50,285 nt of DNA from Rhodococcus sp. KRD197 (GTDB lineage: Bacteria; Actinomycetota; Actinomycetes; Mycobacteriales; Mycobacteriaceae). Where the stretch lies: contig NZ_JABFAO010000001.1 in assembly GCF_017168235.1 (NCBI RefSeq), forward strand, positions 1 through 50,285. The letters run 5' to 3'. Below, piece by piece: positions 25,833 to 34,730 of the stretch (its first letter is position 1; each line of letters starts with the position of its first letter). The notes under the pieces are model-generated. The model had not been told where the DNA came from. It made no database searches and saw nothing but the letters and a program-made list of their open reading frames with translations. The position numbers and the translations under genes are program-made.

Positions 25833-26234
25833 ATGACCCTCGCGGATACCCGTACGGCAGTCTCGATGCCGCCCGTAGCCGATCCAGCTGTCGGCAACGA
25901 GGCCATGACCGAATCGACTTCGATCTCACACACGCAGCTCGAAATGATGCGCGCCTTCTTCTGCTACGAATTCGAGGTCGATAGATTGGACCTGGATTCA
26001 CTGCCCGAAGCAACCCCTGACGCCGTTGCCGAGTGGGTCGAGGCACTGGCGATGAGCGGTCTCTTCGCTGCGACAGAGCTTCGCGCGATGAGCAGAGCGT
26101 GGCTCACTGAGCCGAGGACGTTGGTCCGTCTCCTCTCGGGCTCCGACGAGGTTGCCGCACGGCGCGACGTCGTCGAATCCGAGCCGGAGTCGATCACCCC
26201 TGAGAACGAGGTTGCGCTCCCGCGCGCCAGCTGA
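25833..26234 (+). CDS. Small conserved protein of unknown function, paralogue of the gene at 18911
   Basis: The 133-aa soluble protein has GAAGGAGA 6 nt before its ATG. The first 35 residues are a non-conserved leader. The core (MRAFFCYEFEVDRLDLDSL, AEWVEALAMSGLFAATEL, WLTEPRTLVRLLSG and EVAARRDVV) aligns without large gaps to the product of 18911-19222. The tail ESEPESITPENEVALPR is acidic. No known domain was recognised. A strong terminator follows 28 nt after the stop, so it is a single-gene unit, possibly under the upstream CRP-type site. Confidence 0.8.
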   Translation: MTLADTRTAVSMPPVADPAVGNEAMTESTSISHTQLEMMRAFFCYEFEVDRLDLDSLPEATPDAVAEWVEALAMSGLFAATELRAMSRAWLTEPRTLVRLLSGSDEVAARRDVVESEPESITPENEVALPRAS

Positions 26235-26262
26235 CGAAAGTCGCTCCGAACACTCTCGACGA

Positions 26263-26302
26263 CGCCGCAGGATCGGTCACGTACCGATCCTGCGGCGTTT
26301 TT
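26263..26302 (+). terminator. Rho-independent terminator
   Basis: A perfect 15-bp stem, CGCCGCAGGATCGGT and its complement, with a CACGT loop, is followed directly by TTTTT. It ends the transcript of the small unknown gene. Confidence 0.93.
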
Positions 26303-26428
26303 CGTGCCCGTCGCCGCTTTCCATACCCGGCCTGACCCGACCCGCCGCCGAATCGGTCTCCCTTTCGGATGCGAGCATGCGAGAGTGGCTGACATCGACC
26401 CCGGCAACCGGCACAGGATAGGAAACCG

Positions 26429-27451
26429 ATGACGACAGGTGTGGACTTCGAGGCCGTCTCCGAGTGGATCGGAGGACTCGGAATCGGGGCGATTGCGCCG
26501 CTGAGCTTCGATCGCGTCGGCAACGGGCAATCCAACCTCACCTACGCCGTCACCGACGCCGGCGGCAGTCGTTGGGTGCTCCGCAGGCCACCGCTGGGTA
26601 GTCTGCTGGCCTCTGCGCACGACGTCGTGCGGGAGTACCGAATACTCACCGCTTTGCAGAACACCGGCGTTCCTGTGCCCAAGATGATTGCTGTGTGCGA
26701 GGACCTATCGGTCTCCGAGGTCCCTCTCGTGCTGATGAGCTTCGTCGACGGAGTCGTGATCGACTCGGTTTCGACTGCGGAGAAGATGACCGAGGGGCAG
26801 CGAGCTGCAGTCGGGGGCGCGATGGCAGCAGCTCTCGCGAACATTCATCGCGTGGATCTGGACAATGTGGGTCTCGCCGATCTCGCCAGCCACAAGCCCT
26901 ATGCTCAGCGTCAACTGAAGAGATGGACAACGCAGTGGCAGCAATCGCAATCGCGTGAAGTTCCGGCGATCGATGCGCTCACCGAGCGGCTTGCCGGCAA
27001 CATCCCGGTCCAGTCGGAGGTGCGGTTGGTGCATGGCGACTTCCATCTGAACAACGTGATCACCTCGCCATCGGACGGCTCCATCGTTGCGGTCATTGAC
27101 TGGGAGCTTTGTACGTTGGGCGATCCGTTGGCGGATCTGGGTGGACTGCTTGCCTATTGGCCCGAGGCAAGCGATCCCGTCGCCGGGCCCTTCATGGCGT
27201 CGACTCTGCCTGGCTTCCCCACTCGCGCGGAGTTGACCGCCCGCTATGCCGCCGAAACAGGCCGCGATGTCACCGATGTCGGGTTCTGGCAGGTGCTCGC
27301 GCTGTGGAAGTTGTCGATCATCGCCGAGGGTGTAATGCGGCGAGCGGAGGCCGATGCGAGGAACCGGGCCGATGCAGGCACGCCGACGACGACGTTGATC
27401 GACGATATCCTCACACGTGCTCTCTCGACAGCCGACGAGATCGGTATCTAG
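26429..27451 (+). CDS. Phosphotransferase-family protein (aminoglycoside phosphotransferase fold, ACAD-associated type)
   Basis: The 340-aa kinase-like protein has GNGQSNLTYAVTD (nucleotide loop), WVLRRPPLGSLLASAHDVVR with the ATP-binding Lys/Arg region, the catalytic loop LVHGDFHLNNVI near residue 198 and the metal-binding AVIDWELCTLGDPLADLG. It belongs to the APH group that is fused to or found with acyl-CoA dehydrogenases (ACAD10/11-like), where 4-hydroxyacyl-CoA phosphorylation has been described. AGGAAACCG precedes the ATG. Its TAG stop shares the palindrome CTAG with the stop of the convergent thioesterase. Confidence 0.9.
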   Translation: MTTGVDFEAVSEWIGGLGIGAIAPLSFDRVGNGQSNLTYAVTDAGGSRWVLRRPPLGSLLASAHDVVREYRILTALQNTGVPVPKMIAVCEDLSVSEVPLVLMSFVDGVVIDSVSTAEKMTEGQRAAVGGAMAAALANIHRVDLDNVGLADLASHKPYAQRQLKRWTTQWQQSQSREVPAIDALTERLAGNIPVQSEVRLVHGDFHLNNVITSPSDGSIVAVIDWELCTLGDPLADLGGLLAYWPEASDPVAGPFMASTLPGFPTRAELTARYAAETGRDVTDVGFWQVLALWKLSIIAEGVMRRAEADARNRADAGTPTTTLIDDILTRALSTADEIGI

Positions 27452-27912
27452 CCGGGAACGACCAAAGTCCTTGCTGCAGATTCTATCTCGGTGGGGATAG
27501 CAACCGGTGATCGCGTCGTCGAGTCGACATAGACGTGTACGAACCGGCCCGTCGCGGCAAGTTGAAGCTCGTCGTCATCTGCTTCGCGGAAGAGTGCCAG
27601 CGCGTAGACGATGCTCCGTGTCCCGAGTTTCTCGACGGAAAGGCCGACCTGCAGCCGGTCGGGAAAGGACAGTTCTCGGTGGTACTTGCACGAGGTCTCG
27701 GCGACCACACCGATGGCGGGTAACGTGCGAATGTCGACGCCCGTCGTCTGCATCAGCCATCCGTTCACCGCAGTGTCGAAGTAGGAGTAATAGGTGACGT
27801 TGTTGACGTGACCGTAGTGGTCGTTGTCGTGCCACCTGGTTCCGATCGGCCACAGCGCCGGGTAGTCGGCGGCGGGGTTGTGTTCGGCTCGCTGATCAAC
27901 GGAGGCGGTCAT
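27448..27912 (-). CDS. Acyl-CoA thioesterase, 4HBT hot-dog family
   Basis: The 154-aa protein has the 4-hydroxybenzoyl-CoA thioesterase pattern: RWHDNDHYGHVNNVTYYSYF with the catalytic Asp near residue 31, then CKYHRELSFPDRLQVGLSVE and SIVYALALFRE. Such proteins form hot-dog-fold oligomers in the cytoplasm and hydrolyse acyl-CoA esters. The ATG at 27912 was chosen because the domain starts soon after; the long upstream open frame lies within benE. It is 11 nt downstream of benE on the same strand, so aromatic acid metabolism is a possible context. Confidence 0.9.
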   Translation of the reverse strand: MTASVDQRAEHNPAADYPALWPIGTRWHDNDHYGHVNNVTYYSYFDTAVNGWLMQTTGVDIRTLPAIGVVAETSCKYHRELSFPDRLQVGLSVEKLGTRSIVYALALFREADDDELQLAATGRFVHVYVDSTTRSPVAIPTEIESAARTLVVPG

Positions 27913-27923
27913 GGTGTCCGAGC

Positions 27924-29126
27924 CTAATGCCCTTGGCGGGTGGAGGTGAGGGCCCACCGGATGGCCAAGCCGATGACCAACGCCCAGAATGCGGAGCCGA
28001 TCCCGAGGATCGTGACGCCCGAGGCGGCGATCAGGAAGGTCAGAACGGCTGCCTCGCGGTCGCTTTCGTCGCGGAGTGAACTGGCAAGCGAGGATGCGAG
28101 TGTCGCGAGGAGGGCAAGTCCCGCAACGGTTTCGACCGTGCCGTCGGGTGCAGCTGCCACGAGCGTGGCCAGTGCGGCGGATGCGAGTGCCAGTACCAAG
28201 TATGCCCATCCCGCAGTGAATGCAGCGGTCCATCGCTTGTTCGGGTCGGGATGCGCGGAGGGGGCCGCAGCGAGGGCAGCACTGATGGCGGCCAGGTTGA
28301 TCGCATGGCCACCGGCGGGTGCGCCGACGATCGTGCCCAGCCCGGTGACGGTCATCGAGGACCGCCACGGCACCACGTAGCCGAACGACTTCATGACGGC
28401 GGTGCCCGGTATGTTCTGCGAGGCCATGGTGACGATGTAGAGGGGCAATGCGATACCGACCAGCGCCTGCCAGGTCCACTGGGGAACGGTGAGCTCGATG
28501 CGCGGGATCATGTCGGCGGGTGCGATCGAACCGTCACCGCGCGCCAACGACACCGCGATGACGAGCGCTGCCACCCCGAATGCCGCGGGGGCTGCCCACC
28601 TTCTCGAATAACGTTGCAGTACAAGCCACACCACGACGATTGGGCCCACTGCTGCCGGGGACGCGGCGAACGCGGTGACCGGCGCCATGCACAACGGCAG
28701 GATTACCCCGGCCAACATCGCCTGCGCCAGCGAGGTGGGTATCGAGGCAATCAGTGCACCGAGGCGTGGCCAGAGCCCGGTGACAAGCACAGCGAATCCC
28801 ACGGCGAGAAACGCTCCGATCGCGGCGGGCCACCCACCTGCCACCGCTCCTGTACCGGCCAGGAGTGCAGCTCCAGGCGTCGACCAGGCAAGGGTGATGG
28901 GCTGCCGGAACCGTCTGGACAGCCACAGCATGCCTACTGCCTGCGTGAGACACAATGCGAGAAGCCCCGATGCGGCCTCGGTGGGTGAGGCGCCGACCGC
29001 GCGCAGTCCTGTCAGGACGATGGCGAACGAACTCGTGAACCCGACAAGGGCGGCGACGACACCCGCGCTGATGGGTTGCAGGATCGACGAACTGTCCTCG
29101 GATTGCGGAGTTGGCGTCTGCGGCAC
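27924..29126 (-). CDS. benE: Benzoate/proton symporter, BenE family
   Basis: The 400-aa membrane protein has about twelve segments and BenE-type motifs: VVAALVGFTSSFAIVLTGL, SRRFRQPITLAWSTPGAALL, LPLCMAPVTAF, and the conserved TMASQNIPGTAVMKSFGY. It would import benzoate or a related aromatic acid with protons. No benzoate dioxygenase genes are in the window. It is the first gene of a two-gene unit with the thioesterase. Confidence 0.92.
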   Translation of the reverse strand: MPQTPTPQSEDSSSILQPISAGVVAALVGFTSSFAIVLTGLRAVGASPTEAASGLLALCLTQAVGMLWLSRRFRQPITLAWSTPGAALLAGTGAVAGGWPAAIGAFLAVGFAVLVTGLWPRLGALIASIPTSLAQAMLAGVILPLCMAPVTAFAASPAAVGPIVVVWLVLQRYSRRWAAPAAFGVAALVIAVSLARGDGSIAPADMIPRIELTVPQWTWQALVGIALPLYIVTMASQNIPGTAVMKSFGYVVPWRSSMTVTGLGTIVGAPAGGHAINLAAISAALAAAPSAHPDPNKRWTAAFTAGWAYLVLALASAALATLVAAAPDGTVETVAGLALLATLASSLASSLRDESDREAAVLTFLIAASGVTILGIGSAFWALVIGLAIRWALTSTRQGH

Positions 29127-29179
29127 CGATACATTGTTGCGTGCGAACGGCGGATTCGCGATCAGGCGGCAATACCGGC

Positions 29180-29995
29180 TCAGCGGCGTGAGAACTCCGA
29201 GGCCCGGCGGATCTGATCGTCCGTCGGGCGCACACCGGTGTAGAGCACGAATTGCTCGGCGGCCTGCAGTGCAATGACCTCGGCGCCCGTGACGACAGGT
29301 ATGCCGGCGGTGCGAGCAGCGGTGATCAACGGTGTCTCCGACGGCATTGCCACCACATCGAACACAGCGCTCGCCGAGTGGATCTGCTCGTCGGTGTACG
29401 GCGAGGCGTCGGCATCAGGGCCGCCTGCCATGCCTACGGGCGTGACGTTGACGAGTACGTCCGCGGGGAGCGCCTCGCGGGAGAAGCGGTAGCCGTAGGC
29501 CTGGGCCAGCGCCGGCCCGGTTTCGGTGTTGCGCGCGATCACCGTTCCGTTCGTGAACCCCGAATCGCGGAGTGCGGCAACGACTGCCTTGGCCATGCCG
29601 CCGCTTCCCGTCACAGCCACCGAGAAGTCATGGGAGAAGCCGGAGCTTCGCAACAGGCTCGCGACGGCCTGATAGTCGGTGTTGTACGCGTGCAGTTCGC
29701 CGTCTTCGTTGACGATGGTGTTGACGGATTCGATCGCGCTCGCCGACTCGTGCATCACGTCCACGAGGTCGATGACAGCCTCTTTGAACGGCATGGACAC
29801 CGCGCAGCCACGAACTCCGAGAGCGCGCACGCCACCCACAGCAGCAGCCAGATCGGTTGTGGTGAAGGCTTTGTAGATGTAGTTCAGCTCGAGTTCGTCG
29901 TAGAGGTAGTTGTGGAAGCGGGTGCCCACATTGCTGGGGCGGCCCGACAGCGACATGCACAGTTGGGTCTCACGGTTGAGGAACTCTCGCGACAT
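29180..29995 (-). CDS. Shikimate dehydrogenase-like protein (HI0607/SdhL type)
   Basis: The 271-aa protein has the N-terminal substrate domain LCMSLSGRPSNVGTRFHNYL, then YIYKAFT, the catalytic Lys in GCAVSMPFKEAVIDLVD and Asp in AYNTDYQAV, and the nucleotide-binding loop VAVTGSGGMAKAVVAAL. This resembles the shikimate 5-dehydrogenase-like branch typified by HI0607, which is distinct from the biosynthetic AroE and shows low activity on shikimate. The loop GSGGMAKA replaces the usual GAGGA. ATG at 29995 was chosen over an upstream frame lying inside the next gene. Confidence 0.88.
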   Translation of the reverse strand: MSREFLNRETQLCMSLSGRPSNVGTRFHNYLYDELELNYIYKAFTTTDLAAAVGGVRALGVRGCAVSMPFKEAVIDLVDVMHESASAIESVNTIVNEDGELHAYNTDYQAVASLLRSSGFSHDFSVAVTGSGGMAKAVVAALRDSGFTNGTVIARNTETGPALAQAYGYRFSREALPADVLVNVTPVGMAGGPDADASPYTDEQIHSASAVFDVVAMPSETPLITAARTAGIPVVTGAEVIALQAAEQFVLYTGVRPTDDQIRRASEFSRR

Positions 29996-30011
29996 CGTCG
30001 ACACCCTACGC

Positions 30012-30737
30012 TCAGCACCGCTCGGCGACAGCGGCGAGCGTGTGCTGGTCTGCCTCGGTGATCGGCAACGTGTACTGCGCGGCGACGGACAGATACTTGC
30101 CCGCATAGAAGCAATGGTAGGCCGCGTTCGGCGGCAGCCATTGTGCCGGAGTGGCGTCGCTCTTGGCCTGGTTCTGCGATCCGTCCACCGCCATCAGATT
30201 GAACTCGATGTCGTTGGCGAAGCGGATGCGTTGGTCGAGAGACCAACCGTAGGCGCCCATGTCCCAGGCCGCGGCGAGTGGATAGATGTGGTCGATCTGA
30301 ATCTTCGATGCGTCCGCTTTGGCGAACTGCACGAGCTCGCCCGTGTACGGATCGGCCAGTACACCGGAGATCACGACGCAGTTTCGGGTGCCCTCGCGGA
30401 ACTGCACCTCGGTCAGCGACAGCGCCAACACGTTGTCGCGGGTGCCACACCCGTCGTGACCGCCGGGGCCGTCGTAGTCGTCGGTCCAAGCGGGTCCGAA
30501 CACGCATCCCTCACCCTGTTTGCAGCCGCGCTCGTAGCCGACGGGGTCGGGCCGGGCGGCAACGATCTGCACCATCGTGAGCAGTTCCTCGATCGAAGCC
30601 TGTGTGGGGCTGCCCGGCGCCGGTGGCGCCGGTGCCAGGCCGGGGATGCCGCTGGGTGCGCAGGACCCGAGTGAGGACAAAGCCGACAGTGCCACCGCGA
30701 CCACGATCAACAGCAGCGCTGCACGCAGTTTCTTCAC
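30012..30737 (-). CDS. Exported HNH-type nuclease-like protein (DUF1524/GmrSD-C-like)
   Basis: The 241-aa protein starts at GTG 30737 with a signal peptide (KKLRAALLLIVVAVALSAL, then SSLGSCAPSG, which may be a lipobox). After a Pro/Ala linker come CKQGEGCVFGPAWTDDYDG and CGTRDNVLALSL, then the nuclease core IQIDHIYPLAAAWDMGAYG, RIRFANDIEFNLMAVDGS and QNQAKSDATPAQWLPPN, and a C-terminal YHCFYAGKYLSVAAQY. The DH...N...K/D pattern fits an HNH endonuclease of the DUF1524 group found widely as secreted proteins in actinobacteria. It is likely a surface or secreted DNase used for nutrition or competition. Confidence 0.87.
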   Translation of the reverse strand: MKKLRAALLLIVVAVALSALSSLGSCAPSGIPGLAPAPPAPGSPTQASIEELLTMVQIVAARPDPVGYERGCKQGEGCVFGPAWTDDYDGPGGHDGCGTRDNVLALSLTEVQFREGTRNCVVISGVLADPYTGELVQFAKADASKIQIDHIYPLAAAWDMGAYGWSLDQRIRFANDIEFNLMAVDGSQNQAKSDATPAQWLPPNAAYHCFYAGKYLSVAAQYTLPITEADQHTLAAVAERC

Positions 30738-30854
30738 TCACGCCCCATCGTCGAACCGTTCGTCTCGCCGGGTTACCCCGCCGAGACAGCTTCATCGAGA
30801 CAGAGTGTGCCGCATGGCACCGACAGGATCACCGCCCCGACCCATGTCACTGCG

Positions 30855-30883
30855 AAACTCATGCAACTGCGCAACTCATGCAA
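30855..30883. repeat. Short direct repeat at a gene end
   Basis: AACTCATGCAACT occurs twice, 15 bases apart, in the sequence just before and across the stop of the oxidoreductase gene (read from the minus strand). It may be a slippage duplication. Confidence 0.5.
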
Positions 30884-31781
30884 CTTCGATGACCACCTTG
30901 CCCAGCACGTGCCCGGTCTCGACGAGTGCCAAGGCTTCGCCGGCCCGCTCGAGCGGGAACAGATGATCTATCCGAGGGTGAATCACACCTGTCGAGGCCG
31001 ATTCGGCGAGACGGGCGAACGCGGCGGTGGATCTATCGCGTTCGACACCCGATCCGCCGAGAGTCATCGCCGTCACCGGATCCGCCACACTGATGATTTT
31101 GTCCCCGGACAGCACCAGCGATGCTGCGTTGCGCAGGGTGTCGCCGCCGACGAGATCGAGAATCCCGTCGACGGTCTCGGTTATCTCTGCAGCAAACCTC
31201 TCGCCCGATTCGACGAACCGCGCACCGAGGCTTCTCACCCAATCGCGTTTGCTCTCACTCGCCACGGCGATGGTGTCGACCCCGTCGGCGCGCGCGAGTT
31301 GTAGAGCCGCCGAACCCACTCCGCCGCCCGCACCGAGCACGAGCAGCGTGTCCTCCTTCCGCAAGGCGAGAGCGTTCAGTGCGTCGTACGCGGTTCCCGC
31401 GGCAACTGGCAAGGTGGCCGCCGTGGCGAATGTGATCGCTTCGGGCTTGTGGGCTGTGTTCGAGGCATTGAGCACCGTGTACTGCGCGTAGGCACCGTGA
31501 CCCGATGCGGTCGCGCCGAAGACGTGATCGCCCACCGAGAACCCGTCGGCGTGCGGTCCTACTTGAACAACTGTGCCGGCCACCTCCCGGCCGAGAACCG
31601 CAGGCAGACTCGTCTGCACCGTGTCCTTTCGGTTGCCCGCCCGAACCTTCCAGTCGGCTGGATTGACCCCGGCCGCGTGCACTGCAACCAGTAGCTGCCC
31701 CTGACCGGGGTCGGCGATGGGAATGTCGAGAAAGTACTCGGTTTCAGGTCCGCCGTACTCACTGAATCCATAAGCGATCAT
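30876..31781 (-). CDS. Zinc-independent quinone oxidoreductase-like MDR protein
   Basis: The 301-aa protein has the medium-chain dehydrogenase layout: AAGVNPADWKVRAGN, LGREVAGTVVQVG, GDHVFGATASGHGAYAQY, and the NADPH-binding loop LLVLGAGGGVGSAALQLAR near residue 145. The structural zinc cysteines are missing, as in quinone oxidoreductases. It ends in a typical PLERAGEALALVETGHVLGK. Substrate unknown; NADPH-dependent reduction of quinones or enones is likely. ATG at 31781. It diverges from helZ. Confidence 0.9.
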   Translation of the reverse strand: MIAYGFSEYGGPETEYFLDIPIADPGQGQLLVAVHAAGVNPADWKVRAGNRKDTVQTSLPAVLGREVAGTVVQVGPHADGFSVGDHVFGATASGHGAYAQYTVLNASNTAHKPEAITFATAATLPVAAGTAYDALNALALRKEDTLLVLGAGGGVGSAALQLARADGVDTIAVASESKRDWVRSLGARFVESGERFAAEITETVDGILDLVGGDTLRNAASLVLSGDKIISVADPVTAMTLGGSGVERDRSTAAFARLAESASTGVIHPRIDHLFPLERAGEALALVETGHVLGKVVIEVA

Positions 31782-31881
31782 CTACATACTGTGTCAAATG
31801 TCCGAATGGGCAGTTGGTGCGGTGACCCATTTACGCTGCAAATCGGCGAATTCCCAGCATCGCGAGTCGGCAAGTGGAACG

Positions 31882-31907
31882 CCACAGCCGGGTGCGTTCG
31901 GCTGTGG
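31882..31907 (+). repeat. Hairpin just upstream of helZ
   Basis: CCACAGCCG and CGGCTGTGG form a perfect 9-bp stem with an 8-nt loop, 15 nt before the helZ ATG. It could be an RNA structure affecting translation or an operator in the divergent promoter space. Confidence 0.6.
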
Positions 31908-31922
31908 TGATTGGATGGACGG

Positions 31923-34730
31923 ATGCTTCACGGTCTCTGGTCTCCAGGCGCTGGACTGAAGCTGTGGGACGACGAGACCCACACCGGTTCCGAGCCGGAT
32001 CTGCCGTCGGCGCACGCACATGTCCTGGGCCGCACGTTCCGTCATCGAGTGGAGGTCTCCTTTCCTCCCGCCGGCGGGCAGTCCCACTCCGCGAAAATTC
32101 CTGCAATCGGGCTCGCACCGGCCGATGCCGCGGACCTGCTGCTCCGTACCCCGGAGGAGCACGCCGGAATCTCCGGAGACCTCCGCTATCTGGCGCACGT
32201 CGCCCGCGGAATCGAGCGCTGGGTGCGCGGCGGACGCGTCGTGCCGACGCTCGTGCTGCTCGACGGTCAGTGGTGGCCGAGGTGGCGGCTGGTCGGCGGC
32301 GAACGCCAGCGCGCATGGGCGAGCGAGCTGGCGGTGGCGATGCCGGCGGTCCAGCGGGCCGTGGGCAGACCCAAGGCGGTGCTCGACGACATCCTTGCCG
32401 AGCTCACCGATCCCATCGTCAGATCCGTTCTGGGGCGACCGAGCGCCGAGCATCCTCTGCTGACGGCACTGGTCCGTGACGATGTATACGGCGAGGGCAC
32501 ACAGCAGGCCGCCGGCTTGCTCGACAAGTGGCGCGCGAGTCTCACCGTCGACGAACCCTCGCTCGTGCTGCGACTACTGGAACCCGATGACGACGCCGAA
32601 GGAACCGAGGACGAGGCGTTGTGGACCCTGCAGGTCTGTCTTCGTGCCGAAGGTGAAGCTCCCGTTCCGGTCCCGATGAACCGCAGGATGGACGCGGCTC
32701 TGCTGAGCACGGCTGTGCGGAAGCTCGGCGAGGCGGTGAGTGCTTATCCGCTGCTGCGTGAGCTCCCCAAGCAGGAGGGCACCCTGGATCTGCTGTTGCC
32801 GACGTCGGTCGTCATCGACCTCGTCGAACACGGAGCCGCGGCCATGCAGGCGACCGGCACCACGATTCTGCTGCCACGAGCCTGGACGCGGCTCGACCCG
32901 TCGATGCGTCTACGCGTCGAGTCACCCCCGGTGACCAAGGCCGCAGCCGACCGTGCCGTCGGAATGGACGAGCTCGTGTCCTACGACTGGCAGCTTCAGC
33001 TCGGCGACATGGTGCTGACCGAGGCCGAGATGCATCGGCTCGCGGTAGCGAAGGGAGATCTGGTTCGACTGCGGGGGCAGTGGGTGCTCGCCGACGGTGG
33101 CCAGCTGGCGCGGGCCGCGAAATACGTTGCCGAACATCACGGTGACGGGACGCCGCTGGGCGCGTTGATGCGCGAGATGACACTGGCCGACCCGCCGCCC
33201 GCGCCGGTGCAGGACATTCGCGCGAGTGGGTGGGCCGCGGCGCTGCTCGAACCGGGCGCGGTGCCGGAGCAGATCGCGTTGCCGGCCGGGGTGAACGCAA
33301 CTCTGCGCCCCTACCAGCAACGCGGCCTGGACTGGTTGGTCTACATGAGCAGACTCGGTCTGGGCGCTGTCCTGGCCGACGATATGGGTCTGGGCAAGAC
33401 GCTGCAGGTGCTGGCTCTGCTCGCGCACGAGCAGAGCCCGACTCCCACGTTGCTGGTCGCGCCCATGTCGGTGGTGGGCAACTGGCAGCGTGAGGCAGCC
33501 AAGTTCACCCCCGCTCTGCGCGTGATGGTGCATCACGGACCGGCGCGTCTGACCGGCGTCGAGTTCGACGCGGCTGTCCTCGAACACGATCTCGTCGTGA
33601 CGACGTATGCGCTCATGGCCAAGGATCGTGCGCAACTCGGCGAACAGAAGTGGCGCCGACTGGTACTGGACGAGGCGCAGCACATCAAGAATTCCGGCAC
33701 CGTCCAGGCCAAGGCGGCGGTCGCCATTCCCGCCGAGCACAAGCTCGCTCTGACCGGTACGCCGGTGGAGAACCGACTCGACGAACTACGCTCGATCCTC
33801 GATTTCGCGAACCCCGGAATGTTGGGCAAGCCCGCCGATTTCCGCAAGCGTTTCTCGGTGCCCATCGAGCGCGAGCAGGACGAGGGTGCGGTCTCTCGGC
33901 TGCGCGCGATCACCTCACCTTTCGTTTTGCGCCGGGTCAAGACCGACCCGTCCGTCATCTCGGATCTGCCGGAGAAGAACGAGATGACGGTGCGGTCCAA
34001 TCTGTCCGCCGAGCAGGCTGCGCTGTACAAAGCAGTCGTCGACGACATGCTCGCGCAGATCGCCGACGCGAAAGGCATGAAGCGCAAGGGGGCGGTGCTG
34101 TCGGCGCTGACACGGCTCAAACAAGTGTGCAACCATCCGGCGCATTTCCTCTCCGACGGCTCGCCGGTGCTCAAGCGAGGCCAGCACCGCTCCGGCAAAA
34201 TCGCGCTGGTGGAGGACATGCTGGATTCGATTCTCGGTGAGCACGAGAAAGCGTTGCTGTTCACACAGTTTCGGGAGTTCGGTGAACTCGTTGCACCGTA
34301 TTTCGCGGAGCGGTTCGGCACCGCTGTCCCGTTCCTGCACGGCGGGGTCAGCAAGACCAAGCGCGACGCCATGGTCGAGTCGTTCCAGAGCGAGGACGGC
34401 CCGCCGATCATGATGCTCTCGCTCAAGGCCGGTGGCACCGGCCTGAACCTGACAGCAGCCAATCACGTTGTGCATCTGGATCGCTGGTGGAACCCCGCCG
34501 TCGAGAATCAGGCGACGGACCGTGCTTTCCGTATCGGTCAGCGCAAGAACGTTCAGGTTCAGAAGTTGCTGTGCGTCGGAACGGTCGAGGAGCGCATCGA
34601 CTCGATGCTGGTGTCCAAGCAGGACTTGGCCGATCTTGCGGTCGGTACCGGGGAGAACTGGGTGACGGAGATGAACACCGCTGAGCTTCGTGAGCTGTTT
34701 CGTCTCGGCGAGGATGCGGTGGGTGAGTGA
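31923..34730 (+). CDS. helZ: SNF2-family helicase, HelZ-like
   Basis: The 935-aa protein starts MLHGLWSPGAGLKLW, as in mycobacterial HelZ. The first 430 residues are a SNF2-associated region. The ATPase core has motif I LADDMGLGKTLQVLALLA, Ia LLVAPMSVVGNW, II LVLDEAQHIKN, III LALTGTPVENRLDELRSI, IV KALLFTQFREFGELV, V LSLKAGGTGLNLTAAN and VI QATDRAFRIGQRKNVQVQKL. It would translocate on DNA or remodel protein-DNA complexes. The ATG at 31923 is preferred to TTG 31911. The SWIM-protein gene overlaps its stop (TGATG), the same pairing as helZ and its neighbour in Mycobacterium. Confidence 0.93.
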   Translation: MLHGLWSPGAGLKLWDDETHTGSEPDLPSAHAHVLGRTFRHRVEVSFPPAGGQSHSAKIPAIGLAPADAADLLLRTPEEHAGISGDLRYLAHVARGIERWVRGGRVVPTLVLLDGQWWPRWRLVGGERQRAWASELAVAMPAVQRAVGRPKAVLDDILAELTDPIVRSVLGRPSAEHPLLTALVRDDVYGEGTQQAAGLLDKWRASLTVDEPSLVLRLLEPDDDAEGTEDEALWTLQVCLRAEGEAPVPVPMNRRMDAALLSTAVRKLGEAVSAYPLLRELPKQEGTLDLLLPTSVVIDLVEHGAAAMQATGTTILLPRAWTRLDPSMRLRVESPPVTKAAADRAVGMDELVSYDWQLQLGDMVLTEAEMHRLAVAKGDLVRLRGQWVLADGGQLARAAKYVAEHHGDGTPLGALMREMTLADPPPAPVQDIRASGWAAALLEPGAVPEQIALPAGVNATLRPYQQRGLDWLVYMSRLGLGAVLADDMGLGKTLQVLALLAHEQSPTPTLLVAPMSVVGNWQREAAKFTPALRVMVHHGPARLTGVEFDAAVLEHDLVVTTYALMAKDRAQLGEQKWRRLVLDEAQHIKNSGTVQAKAAVAIPAEHKLALTGTPVENRLDELRSILDFANPGMLGKPADFRKRFSVPIEREQDEGAVSRLRAITSPFVLRRVKTDPSVISDLPEKNEMTVRSNLSAEQAALYKAVVDDMLAQIADAKGMKRKGAVLSALTRLKQVCNHPAHFLSDGSPVLKRGQHRSGKIALVEDMLDSILGEHEKALLFTQFREFGELVAPYFAERFGTAVPFLHGGVSKTKRDAMVESFQSEDGPPIMMLSLKAGGTGLNLTAANHVVHLDRWWNPAVENQATDRAFRIGQRKNVQVQKLLCVGTVEERIDSMLVSKQDLADLAVGTGENWVTEMNTAELRELFRLGEDAVGE

